Positions 36,592 to 45,579 of a stretch of DNA of 64,000 nucleotides are shown here, piece by piece. Source of the DNA: Rhodococcus sp. H36-A4 (GTDB lineage: Bacteria; Actinomycetota; Actinomycetes; Mycobacteriales; Mycobacteriaceae); contig NZ_JAPVLQ010000005.1 of NCBI RefSeq assembly GCF_027158005.1, forward strand, positions 372,001-436,000, read 5' to 3'. Positions within the stretch are counted from its first letter, which is position 1. Each line of letters starts with the position of its first letter. Under the pieces are notes generated by a model. That model ran no database searches. It was given only the letters and a program-made list of their open reading frames with translations, and was not told the origin of the DNA. The position numbers and the translations under genes were made by a program.

Positions 36592-37467
36592 GTGACGGGC
36601 CTACGGGTCGTAGTTCTGGTCCTCCTCTCGTGCGTCGCGATGTCGTGCGGTGCAGCCGAGCAGCCATCCTCGACCATCGTGGTGGGTTCCTCGGACACCG
36701 TGCAGAGTGAGCTGTTGGCGCAGATTTATGCAGGGGCGCTGCGCTCGTCCGGGGCAGATGTGCGCGCCCAGTTGGACGCGGGCAACAGCGGTGACTCCCT
36801 GGCGGCACTCGACCGGGGCGACGTCGACGTCGTTCCAGAGCTGATCGGCGAACTCCTCGACACGTTCGATTCGACGTCGGAGGCTACCGAAGCAGACGAT
36901 GTGTTCGCCGATCTCAACAAGTCGCTTCCTCAGGGTTTGTCCGTCTCGGACTATGCCACCGCGGAAGACGGTGTGGCACTGGTTATCGCAGACGCCAGCC
37001 CTTTTCCGGGAGCCGAGACGATCACTGACATCGCGTCGAGGTGTTCGCAGGCCACGGTATCGGTCACCGCCGTAAACGTCGAAGCGTTGAACAGAGTGCG
37101 GGATCTCTACGGGTGCAGTTTTGCCTCGGTCCGGATCGAGGCCGACGAAGAGGCAGTCGTAGAGGCAGTCGAGGCAGGCGCGGTGAAAGGGTCGGAGTCC
37201 GTAGCCGTCGGCGTGATTCGTACCGCGTCGTCAGGGCCGAAGGCCAAGGATCTGACCGCGCTCGACGACGACGAAGGAGCGTTCCGGCCCCAGAACGTCG
37301 TGCCACTCTTTCGAGACGGTGTGTTGAACGAGAACGAAATCAAAGCTTTCGGCGTGGTCGCCGGTGAATTGACGACCGCGGACCTCGCCGACATGATCGG
37401 CGAGGTCCGCGGGGGTGCGAGATCAGACGAGGTCGCTGCTCGCTGGCTCGGCGAACACAACCTCTGA
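36592..37467 (+). CDS. Second OpuAC-family binding lipoprotein, divergent and without its own transporter
   Basis: A protein of about 291 residues with an N-terminal hydrophobic segment and two possible lipidation cysteines (LLSC at 14, AMSC at 19). The mature part follows the same plan as its neighbour: TIVVGSSDTVQSELLAQIYAGALRSSGADV, DVVPELIGELLDTF, ALVIADASPF and FRPQNVVPLF. The pair probably arose by duplication. It may feed the same permeases with a different ligand, or act as a sensor. Starts at GTG 36586 or TTG 36547 are also possible. The last 45 bases overlap the convergent hydrolase gene. Confidence 0.8.
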   Translation: MTGLRVVVLVLLSCVAMSCGAAEQPSSTIVVGSSDTVQSELLAQIYAGALRSSGADVRAQLDAGNSGDSLAALDRGDVDVVPELIGELLDTFDSTSEATEADDVFADLNKSLPQGLSVSDYATAEDGVALVIADASPFPGAETITDIASRCSQATVSVTAVNVEALNRVRDLYGCSFASVRIEADEEAVVEAVEAGAVKGSESVAVGVIRTASSGPKAKDLTALDDDEGAFRPQNVVPLFRDGVLNENEIKAFGVVAGELTTADLADMIGEVRGGARSDEVAARWLGEHNL

Positions 37468-38361
37468 AGTACGCACTGTCGCGCCGAGAAATGCGCCCAT
37501 ATGGTGCACGGCATCAGCTGCTTCGCGAAGTATCGACGCCTGCAGGTGCGCGACGTGCCACAGCTTTTCGTATTCGACATAGTCGACTTCGACGCCGGAC
37601 AACAGGAGCTTGTCGTGAAAGGCGACGATCTGTGGATACAGCACCTCGGATGTTCCGACATGCATGACGACCGGCGGTAGCCCCGACAAATCCCCGTGCA
37701 GGGGAGCAAATCTCTGATCGAGTGGATCACCTTCGTGCAGGTACGCATCGGCGGAGGCGAACGACCAAGCAGTATTGACAACCAAATCTCGATCGAACTG
37801 AGCGTCGCGAGCTCCAGGGTCGACCCATGGAGAAATCAATCCGAGTGCGGCAGGCAGAATTCCGTCGTCCACGAGTCGACGAGCCGTAGCAACTGCCAGG
37901 CCACCGCCGGCCGAGTCGCCCGCAATCGCAACCCGATCAGCGCTGAACCCGTGCGAAGTCACCAACTCGCGGAAGGCGGCAACGGCGTCGTCCAATCCAG
38001 CGGGCAACGGATTTTCTGGTGCCAGTGAATAGTCGAGAACGTATACCGCGCTTGCAGACTCACGAGCAAGGTGCGCCGCCAGCGAGCGGTGAGTGGCGAT
38101 CGAACCGATGGTGTATGCGCCGCCGTGCAGGTAGAGCACTGCCGTCGTACGTTCCGTAGCGCCGACTGTGATTCGTTCCGCCTGGCGTCCGGCGAGGGTG
38201 AGCTTTTCGCTGACGGTCCCGTGCGGCAAGGTCTGCAGTGGAGATGCCGCTTCGAGAATTTTGCGTTGAACCGCGAACGGCAAGCGCGCATTCAACGCCA
38301 ACCGATAGAACGGCTTCAACGATGCGGCGACGAGGGGGAGTGGCAGATAGAAAGACCTCAT
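37423..38361 (-). CDS. Alpha/beta hydrolase, hormone-sensitive-lipase family (LipR-like)
   Basis: A 312-residue esterase. The oxyanion motif is LYLHGGAYTIG (about 77-86), and the nucleophile is Ser150 in GDSAGGG. The catalytic His probably lies in EKLWHVAHLQ near residue 270, and an Asp in GDPLDQRF. It is the third gene of the monooxygenase operon, two bases after the dehydrogenase. In that context it would split the ester formed by Baeyer-Villiger oxidation. The 3' end overlaps the opposite gene by 45 bases. The mycobacterial mymA operon (monooxygenase, lipR, dehydrogenase) has similar content. Confidence 0.87.
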   Translation of the reverse strand: MRSFYLPLPLVAASLKPFYRLALNARLPFAVQRKILEAASPLQTLPHGTVSEKLTLAGRQAERITVGATERTTAVLYLHGGAYTIGSIATHRSLAAHLARESASAVYVLDYSLAPENPLPAGLDDAVAAFRELVTSHGFSADRVAIAGDSAGGGLAVATARRLVDDGILPAALGLISPWVDPGARDAQFDRDLVVNTAWSFASADAYLHEGDPLDQRFAPLHGDLSGLPPVVMHVGTSEVLYPQIVAFHDKLLLSGVEVDYVEYEKLWHVAHLQASILREAADAVHHMGAFLGATVRTSEVVFAEPASSDLV

Positions 38362-38363
38362 GC

Positions 38364-39209
38364 CTATATCTTTCGCGGCATGACGCGAGCGGACACCGTA
38401 GCGATGACCCTCTGATACTTCGAACCGGTGAAGCGCTGCAACAGATCGAGTGCGATGGCATCAGCGCCGATCAGTACTCGACCTTTCCCCTTCTCCACCC
38501 CCGCGAGGATGGTCTTGGCTGCCTTGTCGGGGGTGGTCTTTGCCAGCTTCGCGTCGAAGAACTTCGCAACGGACGCTTGGTCGTAGTTCTCCGCGACGGT
38601 GGCGTTGCGCGCGATAGCGGTCTTGATGCCACCCGGATGCACCACGGTCATCTTCACCGGCGCCTTCGAGATCAGCAGTTCTATCCGAAGTGCCTCGCTG
38701 AACCCGCGGACAGCGAATTTCGCGGCGTTGTATGCAGCTTGTGACGGCATTGCCAACAGCCCGAAGAGGCTCGAGATATTCACGATGTGTCCGTCGCCGG
38801 AGGCTTGGAGATGGGGAAGAAATGCCTTGGTGCCGTTGACAACTCCCCAGAAATCGACATCGACGATGCGCTCGATGTCCTTGAACGAGGAGCTCTCGAC
38901 GTCGCCGTGGTAGGCGATGCCCGCATTGTTGTAGATCTGATTGATCTTCCCGAACCGAGCGGCAACCGCATCTGCGTAGTCGAGCACGGTCTCTCGCTGC
39001 GTGACGTCGAGGAAGTCGGACTTCACCTCGGCGCCGAGTGCCTCTGCCTGACGCACAGTCTCTTCGAGGCCGTTGACGTCGACGTCCGAGAGTGCGAGCT
39101 TCGCGCCGCGCTGGGCAAGATTGAGGGCGAGGGCACGGCCGATCCCCGAACCGGCGCCGGTGACGACTGCAACCTTGCCGGTAAATCCGTTTGCTGACTT
39201 CGAACTCAC
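38364..39209 (-). CDS. Short-chain dehydrogenase/reductase (SadH-like)
   Basis: A 281-residue classical SDR. The cofactor motif is TGAGSGIG at residues 17-24, followed by NNAG and the catalytic Ser147, Tyr160 and Lys164 (SQAAYNAAK). It probably oxidises a secondary alcohol to the ketone used by the monooxygenase, or reduces the reverse way. The GTG start overlaps the monooxygenase stop (GTGA). The long open frame upstream lies inside the monooxygenase gene and is not part of it. Confidence 0.88.
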   Translation of the reverse strand: MSSKSANGFTGKVAVVTGAGSGIGRALALNLAQRGAKLALSDVDVNGLEETVRQAEALGAEVKSDFLDVTQRETVLDYADAVAARFGKINQIYNNAGIAYHGDVESSSFKDIERIVDVDFWGVVNGTKAFLPHLQASGDGHIVNISSLFGLLAMPSQAAYNAAKFAVRGFSEALRIELLISKAPVKMTVVHPGGIKTAIARNATVAENYDQASVAKFFDAKLAKTTPDKAAKTILAGVEKGKGRVLIGADAIALDLLQRFTGSKYQRVIATVSARVMPRKI

Positions 39210-40771
39210 TGTGTCACTACCTTGGTGTCGGTGCCGGCAAGGGTGCTGCCGAGAGGGCTGGGAAGGTCGGACGCTGCAGTACTGCGGTACGCAGCGAGGT
39301 CGAACTTTCTGGTGATCTTCCGGAATCGGAACGTGAAGTCCGGCCACAGTGTGGTGTTGTTGCCATGCTTGTCCAAGTACCAGCTGGCGCATCCCCCGTT
39401 CATCCACACACTGTCGGCCATTCGGTCCTGAAGATCGGCGTTGTAGTCGTCTTGGACGTCCTTGCGAACTTCGATGACGCCGATGTCGTGCTTGTCGATG
39501 GTGTCTATGGCATCGATGACGTAGTTGAGCTGCGATTCGATCATGAAGACCATCGATGTGTGTCCCAAACCGGTATTCGGGCCTACGAGAAAGAACATGT
39601 TGGGGAAGTTCGAGATGGCCGCACCCTTGTAACCTTGCTGACCTTCCTTTTCGAAGGTCTGCGCGAGTGACTCGCCGTTCTTGCCGTAGATACCCTGGTA
39701 CGCAGGCGAATCCGTGACATGGAAACCGGTGGCCACGATCAGCGCATCGATCGGGCGTTCGGTTCCGTCCGTACTGACGATCGAGTGGGCGCGAACCTCG
39801 CGGATGCCATCGGTGACTAGGTCGACGTTCGTGCGGTCCAAGGCGGGGTAGTACGCATTGGAGATGAGCATGCGCTTGCATCCGATACGGAAGTTCGGCG
39901 TGACCTTCTTACGCAACGACTTGTCTTCGATACCTTGGACGATCTGTCGCCGCGCTACCAACTCCAAAATTTTCATCAGCTTCGGCTGCTTGGCGAGGCC
40001 GAGGACCTGAGTCTCGCGAGCTGCGTAGATTCCGGTCCGCGAGAGGCGCTGGAAGCCGGGAATGTGCTTGAACGCGAAGCGCTCGAACTTTGTGTAGGCG
40101 CGGTCGGCGCGAGGAAGAATCCAGGGCGCGGTTCGCTGATAGACGTCGAGGTGCGAGACCGTCTCCGCGATGGCAGGGACGATCTGGATGGCGGAGGCGC
40201 CGGTTCCGATGACCGCGACGCGCTTGCCGTCGAGCTTCGCTTCGTGATTCCACTGCGCCGAATGGAAAATTTCGCCCTCGAAGCCTTCGATTCCCTTGAT
40301 AGGTGGAAGGTTCGGCTCGCATAGCGCGCCGACGGCGGGAACGACGATCTTTGCCGAGTATTCACCGGTGCTGGCGCTGATGTCCCACCGTGAAGTGTCT
40401 GCATTCCAGCGGACCGAGGTGACGTCCGAACCGAACACGTGTCGGTCCATGACGCCGTACTTGCGAGCGACCGACTCGATGTACTTCTGGATCTCGGGTT
40501 GCGTGGAGAACGAGCGAGTCCACTCCGGGTTCAGAGCGAACGAGTACGAGTACAGGTGCGAGGGAACATCGCACGCAGCACCTGGGTAGGTGTTGTCGCG
40601 CCACGTCCCCCCGACGTCGCTTCCACGCTCGAGGACGAGGAAGTTCCTCTTGCCTTCCTGTGTCAGCTTGATCGCAGCACCGAGGCCTGCGAATCCGCTA
40701 CCGATGATGACAGTGTCGACCTGACGCGGTGTGCTCACGCGTTGCGAAGTGTCCGTTACCGAGAGACTCAT
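39206..40771 (-). CDS. Flavin-containing Baeyer-Villiger-type monooxygenase
   Basis: A 521-residue FAD/NADPH monooxygenase. The FAD site is GSGFAG (24-29). The fingerprint F-x-G-x3-H-x3-W is present as F164, G166, H170 and W174. It is followed by Asn where typical enzymes have Pro or Asp. The NADPH site is GTGASA (189-194), and ATGF marks the second dinucleotide fold. It would insert oxygen next to a ketone to give an ester. It resembles MymA (Rv3083). ATG 40771 coincides with the predicted transcription start, so the mRNA may be leaderless. Confidence 0.88.
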   Translation of the reverse strand: MSLSVTDTSQRVSTPRQVDTVIIGSGFAGLGAAIKLTQEGKRNFLVLERGSDVGGTWRDNTYPGAACDVPSHLYSYSFALNPEWTRSFSTQPEIQKYIESVARKYGVMDRHVFGSDVTSVRWNADTSRWDISASTGEYSAKIVVPAVGALCEPNLPPIKGIEGFEGEIFHSAQWNHEAKLDGKRVAVIGTGASAIQIVPAIAETVSHLDVYQRTAPWILPRADRAYTKFERFAFKHIPGFQRLSRTGIYAARETQVLGLAKQPKLMKILELVARRQIVQGIEDKSLRKKVTPNFRIGCKRMLISNAYYPALDRTNVDLVTDGIREVRAHSIVSTDGTERPIDALIVATGFHVTDSPAYQGIYGKNGESLAQTFEKEGQQGYKGAAISNFPNMFFLVGPNTGLGHTSMVFMIESQLNYVIDAIDTIDKHDIGVIEVRKDVQDDYNADLQDRMADSVWMNGGCASWYLDKHGNNTTLWPDFTFRFRKITRKFDLAAYRSTAASDLPSPLGSTLAGTDTKVVTQ

Positions 40772-40778
40772 GTAAGCG

Positions 40779-40824
40779 AGCGTAGAAGCTTGTTGAGTGT
40801 GAGTCAACAGTTATTGACTGTTGA
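40779..40824 (-). promoter_or_regulatory. Monooxygenase operon promoter with overlapping TetR operator
   Basis: On the minus strand TTGACT (40807-40802) and TACGCT (40784-40779) are exactly 17 bases apart. The expected transcription start is at 40771-40772, that is at the ATG. An inverted repeat TCAACAGT (40804-40811) / ACTGTTGA (40817-40824) with a 5-bp centre covers the upstream edge of the -35 box and lies 16 bases before the TetR start. It is very likely the operator of the divergent repressor. Confidence 0.8.
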
Positions 40825-40840
40825 TCAGTAGACTGATGTG

Positions 40841-41497
40841 ATGGCCAGTGTGAAGCACGGAGCGCAGGCTGCGAAACCGGCAGCAGGAAAACGGACCCGC
40901 TTGAGTCCGGAAGACCGTCGAGCGCAATTGATCGCACTCGGAACCGACATGCTCTCCGAACGTCCCCTGGAGCAGATTTCGGTCGAAGACATTGCCGACC
41001 AAGCAGGCGTCTCCCGCGGTCTGCTTTTCCACTACTTCGCCTCGAAACGGGACTTTCACCTCGCCATCGTCCGCGAGACCAGCAACACGATGCTCGAACG
41101 CACGGCGCCGGACACCAGCCTCGAACCATTGGAGCTGCTCCGCGAATCAGTGGCCAACTACGTCGACTACGTCACCGAGAATCGAGACACCTACATTTCG
41201 CTCCTCCGAGGAACAGTAGGGGGAGACGCCGATATGCGAGAGGTGTTCGAGCAAACCCGGACCACCATGGCCGACCGCACCGTCACGCAGCTCTACAAAC
41301 TCGATATCGAGCCCACCCCGACTATCCGCCTTGCCGTACGCGGCTGGATCGCCTTCGTCGAAGAAGCGACCATCTCCTGGCTCCGTGACCCCGAAGTGAG
41401 CCGCGAAGAAGTCATCGATCTCAACGTCGCTGCCCTGCCTGCGGTCGCACTCACACCCGACATGAGCACCGCGCTGTTTGGAGCAGACCTCGGCTAG
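40841..41497 (+). CDS. TetR-family repressor of the monooxygenase operon
   Basis: A 218-residue regulator. The N-terminal HTH is QISVEDIADQAGVSRGLLFHYFASKRDFHLAIV, about residues 45-77. The C-terminal ligand domain is helical and similar to the TetR_C group with VEEATISWL. The gene diverges from the monooxygenase operon across a 69-bp region holding a palindrome, so it most likely represses that operon and itself. The ligand may be a ketone, fatty acid or acyl-CoA. GTG 40838 would add one residue. Confidence 0.88.
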   Translation: MASVKHGAQAAKPAAGKRTRLSPEDRRAQLIALGTDMLSERPLEQISVEDIADQAGVSRGLLFHYFASKRDFHLAIVRETSNTMLERTAPDTSLEPLELLRESVANYVDYVTENRDTYISLLRGTVGGDADMREVFEQTRTTMADRTVTQLYKLDIEPTPTIRLAVRGWIAFVEEATISWLRDPEVSREEVIDLNVAALPAVALTPDMSTALFGADLG

Positions 41498-41621
41498 CTC
41501 TGGGGCGTTCTACACCCGTTTGGCCGACCCTTGTCCGCTTGAATGGCGCTCTGAAGCTATTTGATCGTATGAGTGGACCATTGAAGCGATGGGGCTGGCG
41601 CGTGTAGTCCCGCAAAGCCGA

Positions 41622-41661
41622 ATGGCGCACCCAGTCACTCGAAAGTGACCGAATGCGCCAT
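41622..41661. terminator. Hairpin between tetR and kgd (convergent)
   Basis: An outer stem ATGGCGCA / TGCGCCAT encloses a perfect inner stem GTCACT / AGTGAC with loop CGAA. It is symmetrical and can act for both genes, but no strong T-run follows on either side. Confidence 0.6.
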
Positions 41662-41676
41662 CGGGCGTGAAGTGAA

Positions 41677-44600
41677 CTACTCGCCGACGCCCGAGAAGGC
41701 CTCGTCGATGATTTCGAGCTGCTCGACGGCGTGCACCTTGCTCGAACCCGAAGAAGGTGCCGACATCGCACGGCGCGAAACCCGCTTGATGCCGCTGAGA
41801 ACGTCCGGCATCAATTCTGGGAACGCCAGACCGAAGAACGGCCATGCACCCTGGTTCGCAGGCTCCTCTTGGACCCAGCGGAACTCGGTTGCGTTGGGGT
41901 AACTGTTGACCGCTTCGGTGATCCGGTGGACCGGGACCGGGTAGAGCTGTTCGATCCGGACAATCGCCACATCTTCGCGGTTGTCCTTCTGCTTGCGTGC
42001 GAGAAGCTCGTAGTAGAGCTTTCCGCTCACCATCAGAACGCGCTTGACCTTGCTGCGATCTCCGGTGCCGGAGTCGTAGGTCGGCTCGTCGAACACGGAG
42101 TGGAACTTGCCGTCGGTGAAGTCCTCGATGTTGGACACCGCGGCCTTGTTCCTCAGCATCGACTTCGGTGTGAAGACGATCAGCGGGCGACGGATTCCGT
42201 CCCGTGCGTGGCGACGCAAGAGATGGAAGTAGTTCGCCGGGGTGGACGGAACCGACACTGTCATCGAACCCTCGGCGCAGAGCGTGAGGAATCGTTCGAT
42301 TCGGCCCGACGTGTGGTCCGGACCCTGTCCTTCGTGACCGTGCGGCAACAGCAGCACGACGTCGGCGAGCTGTCCCCACTTCGCTTCACCAGAGGAGATG
42401 AACTCGTCGATGATGGACTGCGCGCCGTTGACGAAGTCGCCGAACTGCGCTTCCCACATGACGAGTGCATCGGGGTCACCGACGGAGTACCCGTACTCGA
42501 AGCCGACGGCTGCGAATTCGCTCAGTGCGGAGTCGTAGACCATGAACTTGCCGGGATTCTCGCTGCCGATGTTGTGCAGCGGGGTGTACTCGGCGCCGGT
42601 CTTGCGGTCGATGATGACCGAATGCCGCTGGGAGAACGTTCCGCGACGGGTGTCCTGGCCGGAGAAACGAACGTTGCGTCCCTCGTCCACGAGGCTGCCG
42701 AGAGCCAGAAGCTCACCGAATGCCCAGTCGACCTTGCCTTCGTACGACATTTCGCGACGCTTTTCGAGTACCGGCTTGACGCGCGGGTGCACGCTGAAAC
42801 CGTCCGGAACCTCGAGATGCGCGTCACCGATGCGGTGCAGAACCGACTTGTCGACCGCCGTCGTGAGCTTGGCAGGCAACTGCTGGTCGAGTTCGACCGA
42901 CTCGCTTGGCTCCGGGGTGTACTTCTCGAGTTCGCGAACCTCGTTGAAGACGCGTTCGAGCTGGCCCTGGTAGTCGCGAAGCGCGTCCTCGGCCTCCTTG
43001 AGGGAGATATCGCCACGGCCGATCAGCGATTCGGTGTAGCTCTTGCGAACGCTGCGCTTGGTGTCGATGAGGTCGTACATCGCGGGCTGCGTCATCGAAG
43101 GGTCGTCGCCTTCGTTGTGTCCACGCCTGCGGTAGCAGATCATGTCGATGACGACGTCCTTGTGGAACTTCTGCCGGAAGTCGACGGCGAGATGCGCAAC
43201 GCGTACGCAGGCCTCGGGGTCGTCACCGTTGACGTGGAAGATCGGTGCGCCGATCATCTTCGCGACGTCGGTGCAGTACTCGGACGAGCGGGAGTGCTCG
43301 GGTGCGGTGGTGAAGCCGACCTGGTTGTTGACCACGATGTGCACGGTTCCGCCGGTGCGGTAGCCGCGCAGAAGCGCAAGGTTCAGCGTTTCTGCGACGA
43401 CGCCCTGGCCGGCGAAGGCTGCGTCACCGTGGAGCATCAGCGGGAGAACGGAGAATCCGCCTTCGCCTGCACCCTTGTCGAGCAGGTCCTGCTTGGCGCG
43501 GACGAGCCCTTCGAGGACGGGGTCGACTGCTTCGAGATGAGATGGGTTCGCGGTGAGCGAGACCTTGATGTCGTTCTCGCCGAACATCTGAATGTACGTG
43601 CCCTCGGCGCCGAGGTGGTACTTCACATCGCCCGAACCATGTGCGGCTGCGGGGTTCATGTTGCCCTCGAACTCGGTGAAGATCTTCGAGTACGGCTTGC
43701 CGACGATATTGGCGAGGACGTTGAGGCGACCGCGGTGGGGCATGCCGATGACGACCTCGTCGAGTGCGTACTCCGCACTCTGGTCGATGACCGCGTCCAT
43801 CATGGGGATGACGGATTCGGCGCCTTCGAGCGAGAAGCGCTTCTGGCCGACGTACTTCGTCTGCAGGAACGTCTCGAACGCCTCGGCTGCATTGAGCTTG
43901 CTCAATGTGTACTTCTGCTGTGCCACGGTCGGTTTGACGAGTGTCGTCTCGACGCGGTCCTCGAGCCAGGCGACCTGATCCGTCTCGAGGATGTGGGTGT
44001 ATTCCACACCCACATGGCGGCAGTAGGAGTCACGTAGGACGCTGAGTACGTCGCGAAGACGCATCTTGTCCTTACCGTGGAATCCGCCGACCTTGAACTC
44101 GCGATCGAGGTCCCACAGCGTGAGGTCGTGGCTGATGACATCGAGATCCGGGTGCATCCGGAACTTGTCCTTGGTGAACTGCAGCGGATCCGTGTCGGCC
44201 ATCAGGTGACCGCGGTTGCGGTACGCGGCGATCAATTCGAGAACGCGAGTGTTCTTGTCGACCGTTCCCTCGGGCAGATCCTTGCGCCAACGAATCGGCT
44301 CGTACGGGATCTTGAGTGAGTGGAACAGTTCGTCGTAGAACTCGTCGCTGATCAGCAAGTTGTGGATCGTGCGAAGGAAGTCGCCAGATTCTGCACCCTG
44401 AATGATCCTGTGGTCGTACGTCGAGGTGAGGGTCATCAGCTTGCCGACGCCCAGCTCGGCGAGACGCTCGTCGCTCGCGCCCTGGAACTCCGCGGGATAT
44501 TCCATCGCGCCGGCACCGATTATCGTTCCCTGGCCGTTCATCAGGCGTGGAACCGAGTGCACGGTTCCGATGCCACCGGGGTTGGTCAGCGAGATCGTGA

Positions 44601-45468
44601 CGCCTTGGAAGTCCTCGCCCGTCAGCTTGCCGTCACGCGCACGACGGACTACGTCCTCGTATGCGTTGTAGAACTGGGCGAAGGTGTGATCCTGTGTGCC
44701 CTTGATAGCGGCGACGACGAGGGTGCGGTTGCCGTCCTTGCCGGGTAGGTCGATGGCGAGACCGAGATTGGTAGCACTGGGTGAGACCGCGTTCGGCTTG
44801 CCGTCGATCTCGGCGAAGTGGGTGTTCATGGTGGGGAACGACTTGATCGCCTGGACGATCGCAAATCCGAGGATGTGCGTGAACGAAATCTTGCCGCCGC
44901 GTGTACGCGCGAGATGGTTGTTGATCACCAACCGGTTGTCGACCATGAGCTTCGCCGGGATCGCACGAACGCTGGTCGCTGTCGGGATCTGCAGAGAAGC
45001 CGTCATGTTCCGCGCTACGGCTGCTGCAGCTCCGCGAAGAATTTTGTTGGTCGGTTCGCCGGCGTCGCTTGTGGATGAACTAGCGGGCTTTGCGGCTGCG
45101 GCGGTCAAGGTTCCACCTGCGGCTTTCGACGTCGCGGGCTTGGAGGTCGGCGCAGGCTTGACTGCGGCGGCCTTGGGCGATTCAGTTTTCACCGGTGCAC
45201 TTCGGGGAGCTGGAGCGGTTCCGTTCGATCCGGAAGCGCCAGTCGCGGATGCGTTGCTTGTCGAAGTAGCGGCGCTGGTGGAGGCGGGCTTTGCTGTACT
45301 GCCATTCGGGACAGACGCAGTGTCACCTGCCGGAGCGTCCGGGTCGTAATCGGTGAGGAATTCGTGCCAGCTCGCATCCACAGACGCTGGGTCTTCCTTG
45401 AATCGCTGGTACATCTCGTCGACCAGCCATTGGTTTTGTCCGAATTGGGTAGTAGAGCTGCTGCTCAC
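41677..45468 (-). CDS. kgd: Multifunctional 2-oxoglutarate decarboxylase / dehydrogenase E1-E2
   Basis: A 1263-residue TCA-cycle enzyme. Residues about 1-40 are the E1 N-terminal segment ([28 protein letters not shown]), and about 45-130 form an Ala/Pro/Thr-rich linker. An E2-type succinyltransferase domain without a lipoyl domain follows, with [16 protein letters not shown]. The rest is thiamine-diphosphate E1, with [12 protein letters not shown] ... [10 protein letters not shown] as the cofactor motif. In mycobacteria this protein makes succinate semialdehyde or works in the 2-oxoglutarate dehydrogenase complex under GarA control; the same is inferred here. The start is GTG 45468. Orthologue: Rv1248c. 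Confidence 0.96.
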   Translation of the reverse strand: MSSSSTTQFGQNQWLVDEMYQRFKEDPASVDASWHEFLTDYDPDAPAGDTASVPNGSTAKPASTSAATSTSNASATGASGSNGTAPAPRSAPVKTESPKAAAVKPAPTSKPATSKAAGGTLTAAAAKPASSSTSDAGEPTNKILRGAAAAVARNMTASLQIPTATSVRAIPAKLMVDNRLVINNHLARTRGGKISFTHILGFAIVQAIKSFPTMNTHFAEIDGKPNAVSPSATNLGLAIDLPGKDGNRTLVVAAIKGTQDHTFAQFYNAYEDVVRRARDGKLTGEDFQGVTISLTNPGGIGTVHSVPRLMNGQGTIIGAGAMEYPAEFQGASDERLAELGVGKLMTLTSTYDHRIIQGAESGDFLRTIHNLLISDEFYDELFHSLKIPYEPIRWRKDLPEGTVDKNTRVLELIAAYRNRGHLMADTDPLQFTKDKFRMHPDLDVISHDLTLWDLDREFKVGGFHGKDKMRLRDVLSVLRDSYCRHVGVEYTHILETDQVAWLEDRVETTLVKPTVAQQKYTLSKLNAAEAFETFLQTKYVGQKRFSLEGAESVIPMMDAVIDQSAEYALDEVVIGMPHRGRLNVLANIVGKPYSKIFTEFEGNMNPAAAHGSGDVKYHLGAEGTYIQMFGENDIKVSLTANPSHLEAVDPVLEGLVRAKQDLLDKGAGEGGFSVLPLMLHGDAAFAGQGVVAETLNLALLRGYRTGGTVHIVVNNQVGFTTAPEHSRSSEYCTDVAKMIGAPIFHVNGDDPEACVRVAHLAVDFRQKFHKDVVIDMICYRRRGHNEGDDPSMTQPAMYDLIDTKRSVRKSYTESLIGRGDISLKEAEDALRDYQGQLERVFNEVRELEKYTPEPSESVELDQQLPAKLTTAVDKSVLHRIGDAHLEVPDGFSVHPRVKPVLEKRREMSYEGKVDWAFGELLALGSLVDEGRNVRFSGQDTRRGTFSQRHSVIIDRKTGAEYTPLHNIGSENPGKFMVYDSALSEFAAVGFEYGYSVGDPDALVMWEAQFGDFVNGAQSIIDEFISSGEAKWGQLADVVLLLPHGHEGQGPDHTSGRIERFLTLCAEGSMTVSVPSTPANYFHLLRRHARDGIRRPLIVFTPKSMLRNKAAVSNIEDFTDGKFHSVFDEPTYDSGTGDRSKVKRVLMVSGKLYYELLARKQKDNREDVAIVRIEQLYPVPVHRITEAVNSYPNATEFRWVQEEPANQGAWPFFGLAFPELMPDVLSGIKRVSRRAMSAPSSGSSKVHAVEQLEIIDEAFSGVGE

Positions 45469-45579
45469 GGCAGTAGTTCGCCTCGTCTCTTCTCTTCGTT
45501 CCCGATCAACGCGCGTACATAGCCAGGCTAACCCGCTCCCGGTATGTGCGAGCGCCCGGGACGGAGCTGTGGTAAGTAC

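Noticed and set aside
41731-44037. A 768-codon open frame on the plus strand inside kgd
   Set aside because: It is exactly antisense to well-conserved kgd codons, has no family features, and arises from codon bias in GC-rich DNA.
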